From: Certhia americana
Lineage: Eukaryota > Chordata > Aves > Passeriformes > Certhiidae
Direction of reading: 5' to 3'
NCBI GenBank assembly: GCA_018697195.1
Contig: CM031879.1
Coordinates: forward strand, 24,983,660 to 25,047,659
Length of the DNA stretch: 64,000 nucleotides
Shown here: positions 9,851 to 23,388 of the stretch, in pieces
Numbering within the stretch: the stretch's first letter is position 1
Layout: every line of letters starts with the position of its first letter
The notes under the pieces: model-generated
Told to the model about the DNA's origin: nothing
Databases searched by the model: none
Seen by the model: the letters and a program-made list of their open reading frames with translations, nothing else
Position numbers and translations under genes: made by a program

Positions 9851-12800
9851 CGTGCGCTGCTGCCCGTGGAAGGCGCGGTGCTTGGGCAGGCGAATGGGCT
9901 TGGAAGCGACTCCGGGGTTCTGCATCATGTCTGCAACTGAGACTTGTACTCTGGGTCCTGGACTGAGGGCAGTTCTTGCTTAACATATTTTTATGCTTTA
10001 TTAAACTTCTACCACATCTTGGCGTTTGTCCTATGAGGACTACTGTTAATGGCTGTTCTCAGGTATCCTGATGGAGTGGCTTTCCTGCTACCCTACATCC
10101 TGGACTTCTGAGAGAGATTTTTTGTTATTGTTGTGGTTTGTTTGTTTGTTTATAATGGTATAGCTTGTGCTAAAGTGCCTGCTTTTCCACGTCTGGTGCT
10201 TGTCCCCACAATCTGTTCTTAGTTAAATCCCTCTCCGTATAAAGGCTGCAGTGCTTGAAGCTGGAGAGATTCAGCCAGTTCCTAGATATGTCTTTTTGGT
10301 GTTCCTACTTTTTTTAAAGGCAAATTTTCGTGGAAGAAGGCTTAGATAGAAAAAGTGCAGCTGAACAAGTAGACTCTAGCCTTGTAGAATCTTTTAATTA
10401 GCCAGTATTCTGTTACAGAAGTTTTAAATTTTTTTTAATATTACCGTTCTTGTTGTGTGGAACTCATTGAGCACACCAAGATACCAGAAAAGGCAAAGCT
10501 ACTTTACATTTCTCTAAATAACTTGTGCCATTAAATTTTTATTTCCTTTTTCTCTCCTTAAAGCGTATGCTACACATACTTGTGCATTGTTTAGCTAGGA
10601 AGAAAATCGAAATTTTCAACAAAATATACTAGGAAGACAGAACCTCTTGAGGATTTTCACGTTAAATGAAATAATTTCTCTAGAAGACTTCAGAATTAGA
10701 CTGGATTTTTCCAGTATGCAGCTTTGTAACTGAATACATATGCATTTTGTTAACATTTTTGTCTGCTGTATTTAGAAGATTTTCCAGGAGTCATTCATTT
10801 AACTTACTTTTAAAATTACAGGTTCTTTTTTTTGACTTATACGTTGTTACCAAAATAACTTTTCTCCTGGAGCTGGTGGTAAATAACTATACACATGGTC
10901 TAGTAATGGGTGATATCTAGATCCCTGAAAATAATAATATTAAGTATGCTAGCAATAATTTTAAGATTCAAATGGTTTCACACTTACAGTTGTAATTTTG
11001 TGGTGGGATCTGTATAAGTTGACTAGGGTGCCACAGATTTCAGCTGTTTCTGGAAATCTATATGCTTATGCTTGTTAAGTTGTTTTGCTTATTCTTGAGA
11101 CCCGAGAAACTTACATGGCAGTTGAAGTTATCACAAATCCAAAAAAAGTCAATATGGTGGGGGATGATGGAATACATTAGGTCTGCTCTTAACAAGTCCC
11201 ACAGTGACCTCTAGAGCTCAAGGATAAAACATGAGTTGTTAAAGGCAATTGTTTTTTGAAGGCATAATTTTCTGTATTAGTTTATACATGTAGTTTATTA
11301 CTATCCCCCAGACAGTAGACAGTATGTAGTTGGTTTGTTAGGTTTTACTGCTGAGTTTCATGGGAATGTTGTGTCTGGGAATCAGTCTCAATTTCCCTGC
11401 TTTGAACAAGGATGCACAAAGCTGCTTTTGCAGTAGTTGTGGGAGAGCTAGTTATTTTTGTGAAGTATGATGAATATGGAAAATACCTTTCAAATAGTAA
11501 AAGCATTTTCTATTCTTTCTCTTGGCATCATTTCTTCATACCATAATAAATATTATTTTCAGTCATTATTCTGTCCTTGTATACTCAGTGCATACTGGCA
11601 TGCTTTAAAGATTCATAGCTGAGAATCCTGTTTCTTCTATTAATTTGTTTTTGTATTCATTTCACTTTCCATTAAGTTAGAAGAAACTTTCCTGTTCCAC
11701 ATGAAACTTAGTTCTTAATCCAAAACCAAAACCTTTTAAAAGGATTTGTTTCAGATGATATTAATGTTTGAAGCTGAGTATTGTTATTCTTAGGCTGTTC
11801 ATTGAATGTTATCTGAATACTTAAAATTATATATTTTGGTGAAAACTGAATATTCCCTTCTTTTGTTGTCATTGTTTTTGCCTAAGTTTGGTTCTGGATG
11901 ACCACAACTAACATGACAGTTCTATGGTGCTTGAAAGAATCCAGAGAGTTGACTAAGCGAATTACAAATTAATTGAAATTCAAAGGTTATGCTATTGTTT
12001 ACTGTAAATATAATTTACAAATTCAGTAAGTTTCAAAGCAACTCCTCCTTTATGCATTCTACTGGAGAGCAAAACATAGCAGCAGCTGGTAGTTGTTTGC
12101 AAAGAATACTTAAAATTAATTTAAACATTAATTTGAATTTAAAATTAATTTAAACTTTGGTTGCAGGTATTGAATCCTTAGGCTGAAAGCAACACAGAAC
12201 TTTCAGTTGTAAGAAGCTGAATGTGTGTTATGTTGCTTTCATAAGTGAGTTCCAAAAATATATGTAATTTAGTACTTTCCTTTATCTACAGCATATATTA
12301 ATGATCTTTAGTTTCTTTGAAGGTGCAGGAACATGAGTAAACCCAAATATTTTAACTTTTATGTTAGAAGAACTGGTACTTTGCCAGTCACTTATGTGAT
12401 AGCACTTGGAAGATATTTCATTACATCTGAAGTTTTAAGTGCTGGGAAAAAATATGATTTGTAACAATTGCTACCTTTTAAAATTGTAATTCCTTTTCTT
12501 GATGCTTGTGTGTATAAAATGGAATCCTGAATAACTTGTCAAACTGAGGGATGGCTGATTACTTGCCATCCTGAACTAGTTGATAATTTGATTGCTGAGA
12601 GTAACTTTGGTTTACAGCTGTGTTTTCTTCCAGTTTTGTTTATATTTGAAAAGTGAAATGTTTTGTATGGAAATACAAGATTGTCCATTAGGGTAAAATT
12701 TGTGTACTTGAAACACAAAATTAATTTGTAAGAATAAGCAATATGAATTTCTTTCCAGTTAAAACCAACATGTCAACTAAGCCTTTATATATGACGTAGA

Positions 12801-15800
12801 TCCCAGTGATGGGATATAGTAATGTTATAGTAAAAGAAGAATTAGTTCCAAATTAAACTGCTTTTTTCCCCCCCCCCAGAAATAATTCTGTGGCTGATTA
12901 TGTTGATGGTTGTTGTGGTTTAAGCTTTTCTATTTAGTTTGTGAGCTAAAAGCTCATTATGGTTTATCTGGTTTTGTCTGCTTCTGGGAACTTCTCCGTA
13001 TGTTACAGCACTGAGAGGATTAGAAAAATGGATTTTTATTGTTGTTTTTCTTTATTGTGGTATACTGGTAAAAATTCTATGTATTTCATAGGGCTGGGAG
13101 CTATTACATGGAAATTGTAATTGCTTGAATTCAAGCAAAGGCATAAGAAAATGGTGGAAAAATGGCGTTGAAATGAACAAAATCTGCTGCTTTGTATTTG
13201 GAACAAGCAAAACATCTGGGTGTCAGAACAAAATGACTAATTTAGAGGAAAGAAAAAAGAACAGCAAAGCAAATGTGTGCAGTTGCTGAAACTGCAGATA
13301 AGGTTATGATTTGCTTTTTCAGTAACACAGCAGTCATTTCCATGACCTGTGATATTTCCAAACTCACAATAGAGGGGTGTTCTTTAATGTCTGTATGCTA
13401 GGGGATAGAGGGAGAGTAATATCATGGAGGAATAGGATGAGTAAAACCTGTGCAGAGTATAAATGCATTAATTGAACAGACGTGTTACCACTATGGTGGA
13501 ATAATACCAGGATTGAGTTGGCTTTATTGAAGGATCAATGAGAGCTCCTTCTGGAACTCGATAGGATTTTTAAATGAAAACTTAAATGCACTGATCTGTA
13601 TTGATTATTTTAACTGAAAACTTATGGGCTAGTTTATTTGGATTGTTCTGTGGCATTCATCACCATCGTGTCCAAGCCTGTACTTGGATAAATATATGTG
13701 AATTAAATCACCCTACTAAAAACTCTGCATACTTGTGCCCTTACAGTAATCACTATAATATAAAAATTATGGAAATGTACAACTAAACTGGAGAATGAGA
13801 GTCTGGCTGCATGGCAGTATTTAGCTCTGGCCTTGTATCATGAAAGATTGTAGAAAAAGAATGTGTTAAAAAGATCACACAAATTCTTATGAGTGGTATC
13901 CTGTTAATCATGGTTGTTAAGCCAAATATAACCTTATCTTCAAGTTAGACCAGTCTTAAAATAAAAGCTTTTGTCCTCAGTTTTATGTTTCATAGGACAC
14001 AATAAAATTTGGCATATTCATGTGTTGTGGTGGTTTTGTTCTGAAAGTCTTCTTTATTTTCAAACCATATATCCTGAATTCTAGTGTGATGCCACTGATT
14101 TATAGAAAAATGCATATTTTGATTGACAGAGAAGTTGGTTGTTTCAATGGATTCTCGAATTATATATCATATAGTTACTAATTCCTGAACAAGATCAAAT
14201 AGGTCATTTCACACTAATGTAGCAATCTTGGTGGGGTAGTTGTTTTGCATATAGGTTGTAATTCCCTCCTTCCTGTTCCCTCACATGTCTTCTTGTAGAA
14301 GCACATCAGGGGCCATTCTATTTTCTTTGTGGATGACTGCTAATGCCTTGTTTTTAGAGCTATTTCTCCTATCATACTTCTGTGGGTAATTTTTAAGTAC
14401 CTAGGTTTGCAAATCTATTGTAACCTGGGGCTTTCTGAATTACTTGATGATTTTCTGCAGGCTGTTTGATAAACAGTATCTTCTAATGTGCAGACAAGCG
14501 TAAGAAAAAATAAACATTTTATACATAGAGAGCTATCTAAATAGCATCTCTGCTCCATATGTTGTACTACCCACAAGAGGCTCATTATAATCCCTGGACC
14601 TTTTGTGCACCAAATACTTCAGTCCGGATAATGCTGTGCTCCATCTGCCTTAATCTCTGAGCTGCACAATGTGAAATTCTTAATGCTTTGACCTGCTATA
14701 TGCTAGCATTTTTGATCTTGGACTTTTCTTGTCCATGTTTCCACTACAAACAAATTTTCAAGGTTGTTGGTTTGAAGTTTGTCAGTTCTACTGAATTCTG
14801 TGGGTTCTTGTCCCTAAACCAAATGTAACTTATAGGTGCTGAAAACCATGTGCATCTCTGAAATATTTTATTCTGTGTTTTTTTTTTTTGTTGTTGTTTT
14901 TGTTTTTTTTTGGTTTTTTTTTTTTTTTTGTTTTTTTGGGTTTTTTTGTTTGTTTGTTTGTTTGTTTTGGTTTTTGTTTCCCCCCCCAACATCTTTTAAG
15001 TGTTGTGATTTGTTGATCTTATTCAAGGTGTCAAACTGGGCAGAGATCCAGAAATACATGTTAGGGAAATTATTTTTCTCAGTAAACAATACTTTGCTTA
15101 CCTCACTGACATGCATTTAAACCGGTCATCATAAAACGAACACTGCACTGTATTTCAGAATTCCACTCCAGAAACATGATGCTTTTAAAATCTACAGATG
15201 TTTTAGAAATCTCTAGGAGCGGAATGTTATATTCAGGACTGATGGCAATCTTATGCTTTTCTTTATAAAAAAAGCTCCAACCAGAATTTTTTCTTTAATT
15301 TTAAGGATCATTTTTGTGTGTATCCTTTACCATCCTAAATTCTCTTTTGTGACTGCAGTATATGCTTATCATTACTGTTTTCCCTTCTTTTCTCATACAA
15401 CCATTAAAGTATAAGAAAAGACAACACTGCACATTTTAATCCAGCAGTATTTATCAGTTGAGGATTATCCATTCACATGTGCAGCTACTGGTAGAAGGTA
15501 ATGCAGCAAACTGCCTTTCTGCTGCCTGTATTCCAGCTCTTCCCTTGTGGAAATCCAAGACAACTTGAACCCCCTTTTATGGGAAAAGTGAGGGGTAACT
15601 TCTCCTTTACTGGCAGTTGGGTGGTGAACTATTTTGTCAACAGTTGTATGCCAGCTCTGCATGCAGTGTGTACTTGTCTGTGCTTTTTAGAGGGGAAATC
15701 TTACGAAACAGACCTGGCAAAAATGTGTGCACTGTTAAGTCAGATATTTACATGTAGTAACTTACCTATGTGTTGCAAATGTTTCGCTATATGAAAGGAC

Positions 15801-18503
15801 TTAAGGTTAAAGTTGGATTGTTTTTAAATAGTTCTTGTCAAATTGTTTGAAATGTGTGTGCAAATGTTTGCTGTCTTTTGGGAAGAAAGGCTTCTGTTGA
15901 CCAGCTCAGTTTGTGTTATGGGAAAAAGCTGTCTTTTGCTGTGGAAGGTGGGGAACCAGGGAAAGTTCAGAAGTAGCACATCATTATAAATGAAGGATTC
16001 ATCATTTTGGTATACAGGGAAGATGAAACCAGTGGTTTGATCAATTACTGAGAGAAGAAAATTCAGGGAAAGTAGAGAAGTCCTTCAGCACATGAGCTGT
16101 TGTTGGTTTTGGTGGCTTTGCAAATTGATTGCTTGTAGGAATACTGCTGGTGCATTTTCCCTCATGTTTTTATTGTATTGTGCCATGTAATGCTACGTGT
16201 GTTCAAACCCACAAAAGTAGGACTTTAATTCCCAGTGTTATCCACAGTTGCTTAGTACTGCTGGTGTTGCCTTGTCCAAGTGGTGTACTGAGGATGTAGC
16301 ATTTTATCTTAGCAGTTTTAATCTGGCTGCTAGATTCTCTGTCACTATTAATTAGCTTGTAGTTCTAGGAAGCATATGGTTGGTCTCCTGTGGATTGACT
16401 GACCAATTACTTCTCTTCAGATACTAGATTTTTCTGTAGATTCTAGCATGGGGCTTCTGCAAGAAGTTTATAACAAGATCTGCTCACGGATTTATTTAGT
16501 AGAAAGATGCGATGGCTATTCATGTTTCATTTTTAGTGAAAAAGAGGTTTGACTCTGAGGAAAATAAAGCTGATTTCTGAATTTTTAAAAACTATTCATA
16601 AATCTGACATATTGTGATATATGTGCCAGACAATGTTTTCCTGTTCAATTTACTCAAGAGAATATGGTAAATATATTTGTGGATAAGACTCCAAATGGTT
16701 TTTCGTGGAGAAACATTGCTGTTAGTGTGGAGGAGGTCTGAGGTGCCTCATAGCAGAGAAGTAGAGTTCCAGCCAAAAACCTCAAGATGCAAAGTTCAAA
16801 GTAAATAGATTGAGAGAAGGGTATTAAAGTGTAGGCAATGCTATAGTTAGAAGGTAGACAAACCCCTGAATTTTAGAGATTTTATTTTTATATGGCATAT
16901 TTTTCAGAGGTAAAGCTCTGCTGATTGAGGTAATAGTCTCTTTTGGTGGATTGATTCTAATAACAAGTTCTTAAATGATAAGCTGAGAGTAAATCCTTAC
17001 AGCTTTTGTCTTGAAATGGTGAGGTTTTTGTTCTGTTTCACAACCTATTTCAAATTATTTGTAAAAGTGGCTGATGCAAATTGAAAATGCTTTCATGAAA
17101 TGTTCAGAAAGAAATTTTAAACTTACGAGCAAGTTCTAGATGAAAAATATTTGAAACCTTTTGAAGGTGGATGTCAGAAGTAATAGTCTTAGAAGACAGA
17201 TCTTGTCATTGCAAAGCTATTAATAACTATAAAGAATTCTAGTGAAGAATATGCAGATGGCTTACTTTGTAGAACTGAATTTTCTGAGTTTGATGGTTTT
17301 GGAATTAAGAAGCTCTATCTGTGACAGAAGTACTACCTTTGGTACTATTTCATCAGAGTGGTATCAGTTTATATTCTGCATACAAATAGTTCATCACTTC
17401 CATGTTTCTGAAAATGCACCAAAGAAAACAATGTGAACATTCAAATATTTTGTAATAGGATTGAATGAAACTACATATATTTATTTTTTTCATTATTTTA
17501 CTTGAAATATAACTCTGTATTCTTGAATACAAACACAAGCTGATCTACCAGGGATTCATTAGGTGGAAGAAGCAGTTTAAAAGGGAGTTGCCAATAGGTG
17601 AAAGGAAGAATTTCTTATACTGCAACTGCAGTTATGTAAATTAGGCTTGAATCCATGCAGCACTACTTGGATAATCAGCTAGCTTTTCAGAGGTCCAACT
17701 AATACAATCAAACAGCTGGTGTTTCAGTGCACTTTGTAGGTATTGTCCAAACATGTTCCATGGTTCAGGGCTAAATAAATAGATGGGAGATAGTATAATA
17801 CATGGAGTTGGAATGGAATCATCCCATGTGTCATTACATAGCTGCCTTAGTCTGACAGCATACTTTTAAATTTGTGATGGAGTGGTGACAAGGAACCATT
17901 GTGTTATGGTGTGTCCCTATGATATATGTGACAATTTAAATTGATTTTAGGTTTGCAGTTACCACCAGAGTGGAAATGATAAATCTGTGCATTTTCATTT
18001 GTGAAAATATTTAATAAAGAAAAGGTAATGTGTTTCAAATAGCTTACCTGTGCTTAAGACAATCCACCTTTGGGGGTGAAAAATTAATAAATACCAGTGT
18101 ATGGAGAGAAATTTATTTGCAATGCTTCTTTTATCCAAAATGCATTATTAAATTTTGTCTGGTTGCATTGCTTTGCTTCTTGCTTACCTGCCACATTGAG
18201 TCATTTTCATCAAGTACTTCTGCTATCACAGGATCACATGAAATGTTCAAATTAGCTAAAGGGTAAATGTATCAAGCTCTGTTATGTAGAATAGACATTT
18301 AAAATCTGATGAAGATCACTGGTTTGTTGGTTTGGTTTTCTTTTCCATTCTCAAGTGCACACTCATTTTTTTTCACTCTGGATATTGTGAGTCTCTAACA
18401 AATAATACATTTATTCTTAATTGTTCCATGTTGAATTGCTACATGCTGATGTTACTTCTAATTTTTTTTATGATGACTTTTCTCTTTCCTTCATGTTTTT
18501 CAG
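9404..18503 (+). other. IMMP2L: IMMP2L intron 1
   Basis: About 9.1 kb of AT-rich DNA between the exon 1 donor and the exon 2 acceptor (TTTTTCAG). I saw no CR1 copy in it. It contains a poly-T/GTTT tract at 14878-14988, a C-run at about 12869-12878, and a pair of near-identical AT blocks at 12109-12126 and 12138-12155. All ORFs are short and unremarkable. Confidence 0.7.
14878..14988. repeat. Poly-T / (GTTT)n / poly-C low-complexity tract
   Basis: Long T-runs broken by single G residues lead into (TTTG)n and then a run of eight C. Open frames on both strands here are rich in Phe or Lys/Gln and are artefacts. It may be an old poly-A tail on the minus strand, but no retroelement body is recognisable beside it. 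Confidence 0.9.
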
Positions 18504-18506
18504 ATT

Positions 18507-18641
18507 ATGGCACAGGCTCAGGGTTTGGGGAAGAGATACATTAAAGCCTTTCTTAAAGGTTTCTTTGTTGCTGTTCCTGTAACTGTGACTTTCCTGGATA
18601 GAGTTGCCTGTGTCGCAAGGGTGGAAGGAGCGTCAATGCAG
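18507..18641 (+). CDS. IMMP2L: IMMP2L coding exon 2: mitochondrial inner membrane peptidase subunit 2, residues 1-45
   Basis: IMMP2L is a catalytic subunit of the inner membrane peptidase, which removes sorting signals from proteins delivered to the mitochondrial intermembrane space. This exon encodes the N-terminus, beginning MAQAQG. A basic stretch (KRYIKAF) precedes one hydrophobic membrane segment at about residues 15-31 ([16 protein letters not shown]). It ends with the signal-peptidase box VEGASMQ, in which Ser43 is the expected nucleophile of the Ser/Lys dyad. The ATG has a strong context (A at -3, G at +4). The acceptor is TTTTTCAG|ATT with the exon starting at 18504, and the donor is CAG|GTATTG at 18642. 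The exon ends in phase 0 and joins exon 3 directly. The protein closely follows the mammalian one. The usual length is about 175 residues, so this is a partial gene. Confidence 0.96.
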
Positions 18642-21600
18642 GTATTGCTGGAAATATCTTTTGTCTGTCAGGAAATTGAAAGGTGGCTCTGCACTGATAA
18701 TAGCAAGGTGAAAAAAATCTTTTTCTCAATTGTTATTAAATGATGTTCTAGTACAGAATAGTTCAATTTGTACTTTGTTAAATATTTTGTGATGTGAAAG
18801 AAAAGATTTTGAAAACAAAACTTCTCAAGATTCTGTGTCAGTAAAAGGAAAATGTATGAATGAAGATAGATTGTTTTGATATCTTCCTAAACATTTAGAA
18901 ATATTTGGAGCAATACCTTTTGTCTCTTGGGATTGATGACTCACAAGGGGGATTTATTAATTTTTAGTAGCTACATTACAGTAACTGTATGGCAAAGCTG
19001 TTTCTTGCTATACTTGTTCTTCCTAATGAACCCATATGGCACCTTTGCAGGGAAGAATACTGAAAGTGGCATGAACCTACTATTATTGCTTATGTTTGTC
19101 AGGAAATAGGTATCAGTTCACTGTTTTTACTGTGGTTATATTGAATGTTTGTAAAGCATAAGCAAGTAAATATAAATAGGATGTGTAACATTTAGATGAT
19201 AAATAAATACTCATGAAAACTACTTTGTTTTCGCTCTTTATTTGGTCTTGAAAAAGCTGTACTTTAATGTAGATAGAAAATTTCCATATTGTTAATTTGC
19301 ATTTTAAATCACATGCACTGCACATTGGTATGCATCACCACTGATAACTATGATGTATTTTGATCCAATGTTGCAACATTTCAATTAGCAGAGAGTAAAG
19401 ATTTGATTCTTGGATGTCAAGCTCTCTTTTCTGATTGTCTTAATAAGCTCAGAACCTTAAAGAGAGGTTTCACAGCAATCAAAACCAACTGCTGGAGTTT
19501 GAATTATGCAGAATTTACACATGGGCTAGAAAACTTAGGCTTGATCCTGCACCTGGCTGATTTATGTTTAATGTCTAAAAAGCATGTGATGGGGAGGAGA
19601 GGATGGCAAGGTAGCATTTTGTATTTTTGTGGTAGTCTGTAATCTGATGTTTAGACCCTGTCAAGAAACCTCAGCAGGCTGCTCTCATATCAAGAACAGA
19701 GATGAAAGCAAAATCATCTTACTCCAGTAATTCTTCAATCCAAGGCCAAAATCTAGGTGTAATGTAAGTTATCTTTGTCCTTTTCATGGAGTTATTCTGA
19801 ATATCACTGATGACCAGTGAAAGAGAGGAAAATCTCAGGGCTTGCGGTTGCAGAGCCAAAAATTTGCACTAAAAAAGGAGAGGAAGGGAAAACTGTGAAC
19901 AAAACAGTTTTATTATCTTTTAACTATCTTCAGACAGGAAAAATTCAAATATATAGCTCAGCATCTAGAGACATACAAAGTCAGCTAGATGAGTACAACT
20001 CCCCTGTTTTCCGTCTTATTTTTTGCCTCTGTTGTAGATCTAGAGCCAGATGGAGCATTCAAGATGCACATTCATGTTGGATTTTCTGGTTTTGGCTTTC
20101 TGCCTTTGTTTCTATTCTTTAGGGTTTTTTGCTATTAGTGAGTGTGACCTGACTGTTTAAATTTTGAGGTGTTGGGTTTTATAGCATACCACAATGCTAT
20201 TCATTGTTTGACCTTTTCTGCCTCTGATGTGGTGTTGTGTTTGACATCCATTATTGCTTAATAGTTTTGCTTCAGTAGCTGGAAAGAAATTTCATAGGTT
20301 TCCTTCTCCACGAGTCTGTTGTGCCCCTCTGGTTAATACCTCAGTTTTATGTTTTCTTTGAAGTCAGTCCCAAGTGTTTGAGAGTGCTCTGGTATTGTTT
20401 TGGAGTGTTGCTTCTCTACTCACTTGAAGAGCACATAGTTGACTGTGGTTTATCCACGGAAGATTTGAAAAACACTAGTTATTTGCTTAGATTTATTCAA
20501 CCTGACAAAGGAAAAGCAATGTATATTCACTGGATTATTAAATTTGAAACTTTTCCCTTGCTGTATCTGTTAACTAAACATTCCCTCTGTTGATTGAAAA
20601 ATGGATAGCTTGAAAGCTGCCATTGAGCTGACACCTCAGTGTCTGTAAAACTCTCTGGTTTTATTCTGAGAACTGAAATAGAGGTTTGTTTTGAACTTCT
20701 ATGCATATGGTCATTTTTCAGATTGAAAAGAAATCCTAGTGCTTTTAATAAGGTACTGATTTCCTTGCCAAGATTTATTAGACATCTAAGCAAGTCTGAC
20801 AGGGACACAATTAAAAGGAATATATCCCTCTCTTTAAGAGTAGCCTGAAGCGCTGGTCATGTTGCAATTCTGTCTGTTAACTGTGTTCTTTGGAGAGTGA
20901 TCTATGTCAAATATATCTGAAAGCCATGAGGAAGACTGAAGTTCAGTCAATTTGTGGTCAGACTGTATCCTTCAATCACATGCTTCCAGTGATACCTTAT
21001 TATCTCAATTTGATATCATGGTAAAATTCCTAAGAATTTGTTTGTAATAGACCTCTAAAATATCTAGCTGGCTTTGTGTACTCATAATTCTGGCTCCTGC
21101 TGAGCCTGAAATTAAAAGTTTTGACAAGAAGCAAGAAATAAATTTCTCTATGTCATGCTTGCTCTCTTACTTTTGTTCTCTGCTGTGCACTCTCTCTCCC
21201 CCTACACTTTCTCCATTTGATCTGGACCAGCCTTACTGCTTCTTCATGGGAACACTTCTTGACACCCTGGCAAGCATATGAATAAAGATTCTAATGAAAA
21301 TACAAATTTTCTGACCCAATCAATTAAGATGAACTTCATGCATTCTGTTGTCTCAAGCTGATTTTGTATTTTCAGTGCTTTCAACCACCTGTCATAATTT
21401 CACTTGTGCTGAATTCAGTGAATGTGTGTGTTAGCTCTAACCTGTAGGGAACAACTATGAACTATTGCAGTTTATAATTTTAACAGTTTTATTAGTTTCA
21501 TTACCTTCTCTTTTATTTCCAAATTTACTGAGTTTTTGTAATCATCACATAAAGTAGTTCTGTTGCTTAGATTGATGTGCTCATCTAGTATTCTACTAAC

Positions 21601-23208
21601 AGTGGGTTTCTAGTGAGTTGTAATCTGTTTACAACATTTAATGTAAGTGACACTAATAACTGGTAGTAAGATTTCTTAATTGCCTGTTGTGGATTTTTGT
21701 TGGTGTGACTTCTTGTAGTGCAGGCTGTATACTTTCAAATGTTGTCATATGGACATCTTGATATTGATTTATATTATTTTTTAATTGAGTTTCATTGCCT
21801 GTCTGGTATTATGATCTCCTCATACAGAAAGATGGGGAAAAGGAACCCCTCATGGATATATAAATTTGTAAATTCACTATATCAAATGGACTGTTTTCAA
21901 GTGGGATAGAAGATGACAGCATATGTGCAACTTTATATGTGAGTTCTATTGCAAACAGTTCAATACCAAGGATTATAGGAAGTGACCTGACCAGCAATCT
22001 GTGATAAAGCACTCATGTTTGTGCAGCAAACATTATCGAATGTTCTATTCCATTATGCATAGTAGCAGTTGTAATTATGCTGTGGCAGTTTCTCCTAACT
22101 TTATTATTAGGATTACTGTACCTAAGCCTGTAAGCTCATGTGAATATTCTTTGTGTTCCCCAAGCTACAAGCAAATAAGTTTTGACCTTCACTTAGCAGC
22201 ATAACAACTATCAAGTTAATCATTATTTATAGCAAAAGGGCATGTTTTACCCTCCTACTTATAGAACCTCATGTCCTATGAGGCTTCATCATATGGCTGG
22301 GGATTTCAATTTGCATGCTTTTAGCATTAGATTAGTTAGTAATTGGAAAGAGTAATGTTTTGTGGCTTCTGCACCACAGTTTAGATTAAGACCTGTGTGC
22401 CTCATTTGTAGCAGGCTTTCCTGCCAAAAACTTGAGCAAAGAAGTTAAAATGCTTCAGACTAGAAAAAAGAAGCCTCTGTGTCATTCTGTTTATTATGAA
22501 AAGCCCTTGTGACCCTATTTGCTGACTCCTTTTGCAGAAGCTGTATCTTGATTTTGCTAGACCTGAAACCTTACTACTAGTTAAGATATCATGAAGAATA
22601 AGTTGTATTGTTTCTGTATTTGTTTGTTGTGGAATCTAAATTTGTATTATTTACAACAGAGAAATGTGGGAAGGCCCACATTTATTGCCAGTGTTAATTT
22701 TTGCTGTAGATACAGGGCTTATTTTTTCCCTGCTGAGATTAGTATTGCTACAGGTACATATTTCATTTTTAGTCCATTCTGCTTTTATAAATAGTAAGAA
22801 GCCTGCAAAAAGCTTGTTTACTTGTTTATTTTTTTCCCTGGGAATTAGTGTACTTGGTTCTCCTTTGATTTTAATTTTAAATGATAAGTAGTAACAGCAA
22901 AGCCTTCCTTTCATCAGGCTTGCCATAAGCATGTATTCTATGTAATCTGATTTGCATGCCTTAGTGCATTGAAAGATGTGAGCTAGAGTTTGTCATAAAT
23001 TACTGATATTTTACTGATATTTTATATGTCATTTAATAAAGAAATGTGTTTCAAATGTATTTCCTGTAATACAATTCTTGGCCTCTTACAGTAAGTGGGT
23101 ATGTTTTTATCAATTTTAATGGGTTTCACCTGTTGATGGAAAGAGAATTAGGTGGGAGATTGATAAAGGAAATGTAGATCTAAATTTATTTTTCTTCCCT
23201 TCTCTCAG
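18642..23208 (+). other. IMMP2L: IMMP2L intron 2
   Basis: About 4.6 kb, bounded by GTATTG and a pyrimidine-rich acceptor (TTTCTTCCCTTCTCTCAG). The sequence is AT-rich and unique. I saw no mobile element or RNA gene, and the ORFs are short and unrelated to known families. Confidence 0.75.
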
Positions 23209-23312
23209 CCTTCTTTGAATCCTGGGGGAAGACAAGCATCTGATGTAGTACTCTTAAACCACTGGAGCATTAGAAATTACGATGTACAGCGTGGGGACAT
23301 TGTGTCACTGGT
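23209..23312 (+). CDS. IMMP2L: IMMP2L coding exon 3: residues 46-79 plus two bases of codon 80
   Basis: The exon continues the peptidase directly after the catalytic serine: PSLNPGG, then SDVVLLNHW, and RGDIVSL at the end. These are the substrate-pocket and core beta-strand regions of the type I signal peptidase fold. The acceptor is CTCTCAG|CC and the donor is GGT|GTAAGTAA at 23313. The length is 104 bases, so the exon ends in phase 2 with GT, which the next exon must complete to a Val codon. The catalytic lysine, in a KRVIAL-like box in this family, belongs to a later exon not present here. Substitutions against mammals are mild and the frame is intact. Confidence 0.96.
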
Positions 23313-23354
23313 GTAAGTAATTTTGCATACATTTCAGTACATGCTTATGTAGAT

Positions 23355-23388
23355 GTTGAACCATTGGTGTTGTTGAACCATTGGTGTT
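23355..23388. repeat. Perfect tandem duplication, 17 bp x 2
   Basis: GTTGAACCATTGGTGTT occurs twice head to tail, 42 bases after the exon 3 donor. Perfect identity suggests a recent replication slippage event. Confidence 0.95.

Noticed and set aside
14744..15120. Lys/Gln- and Phe-rich ORFs
   Set aside because: Translation of the poly-T/(GTTT)n tract only.
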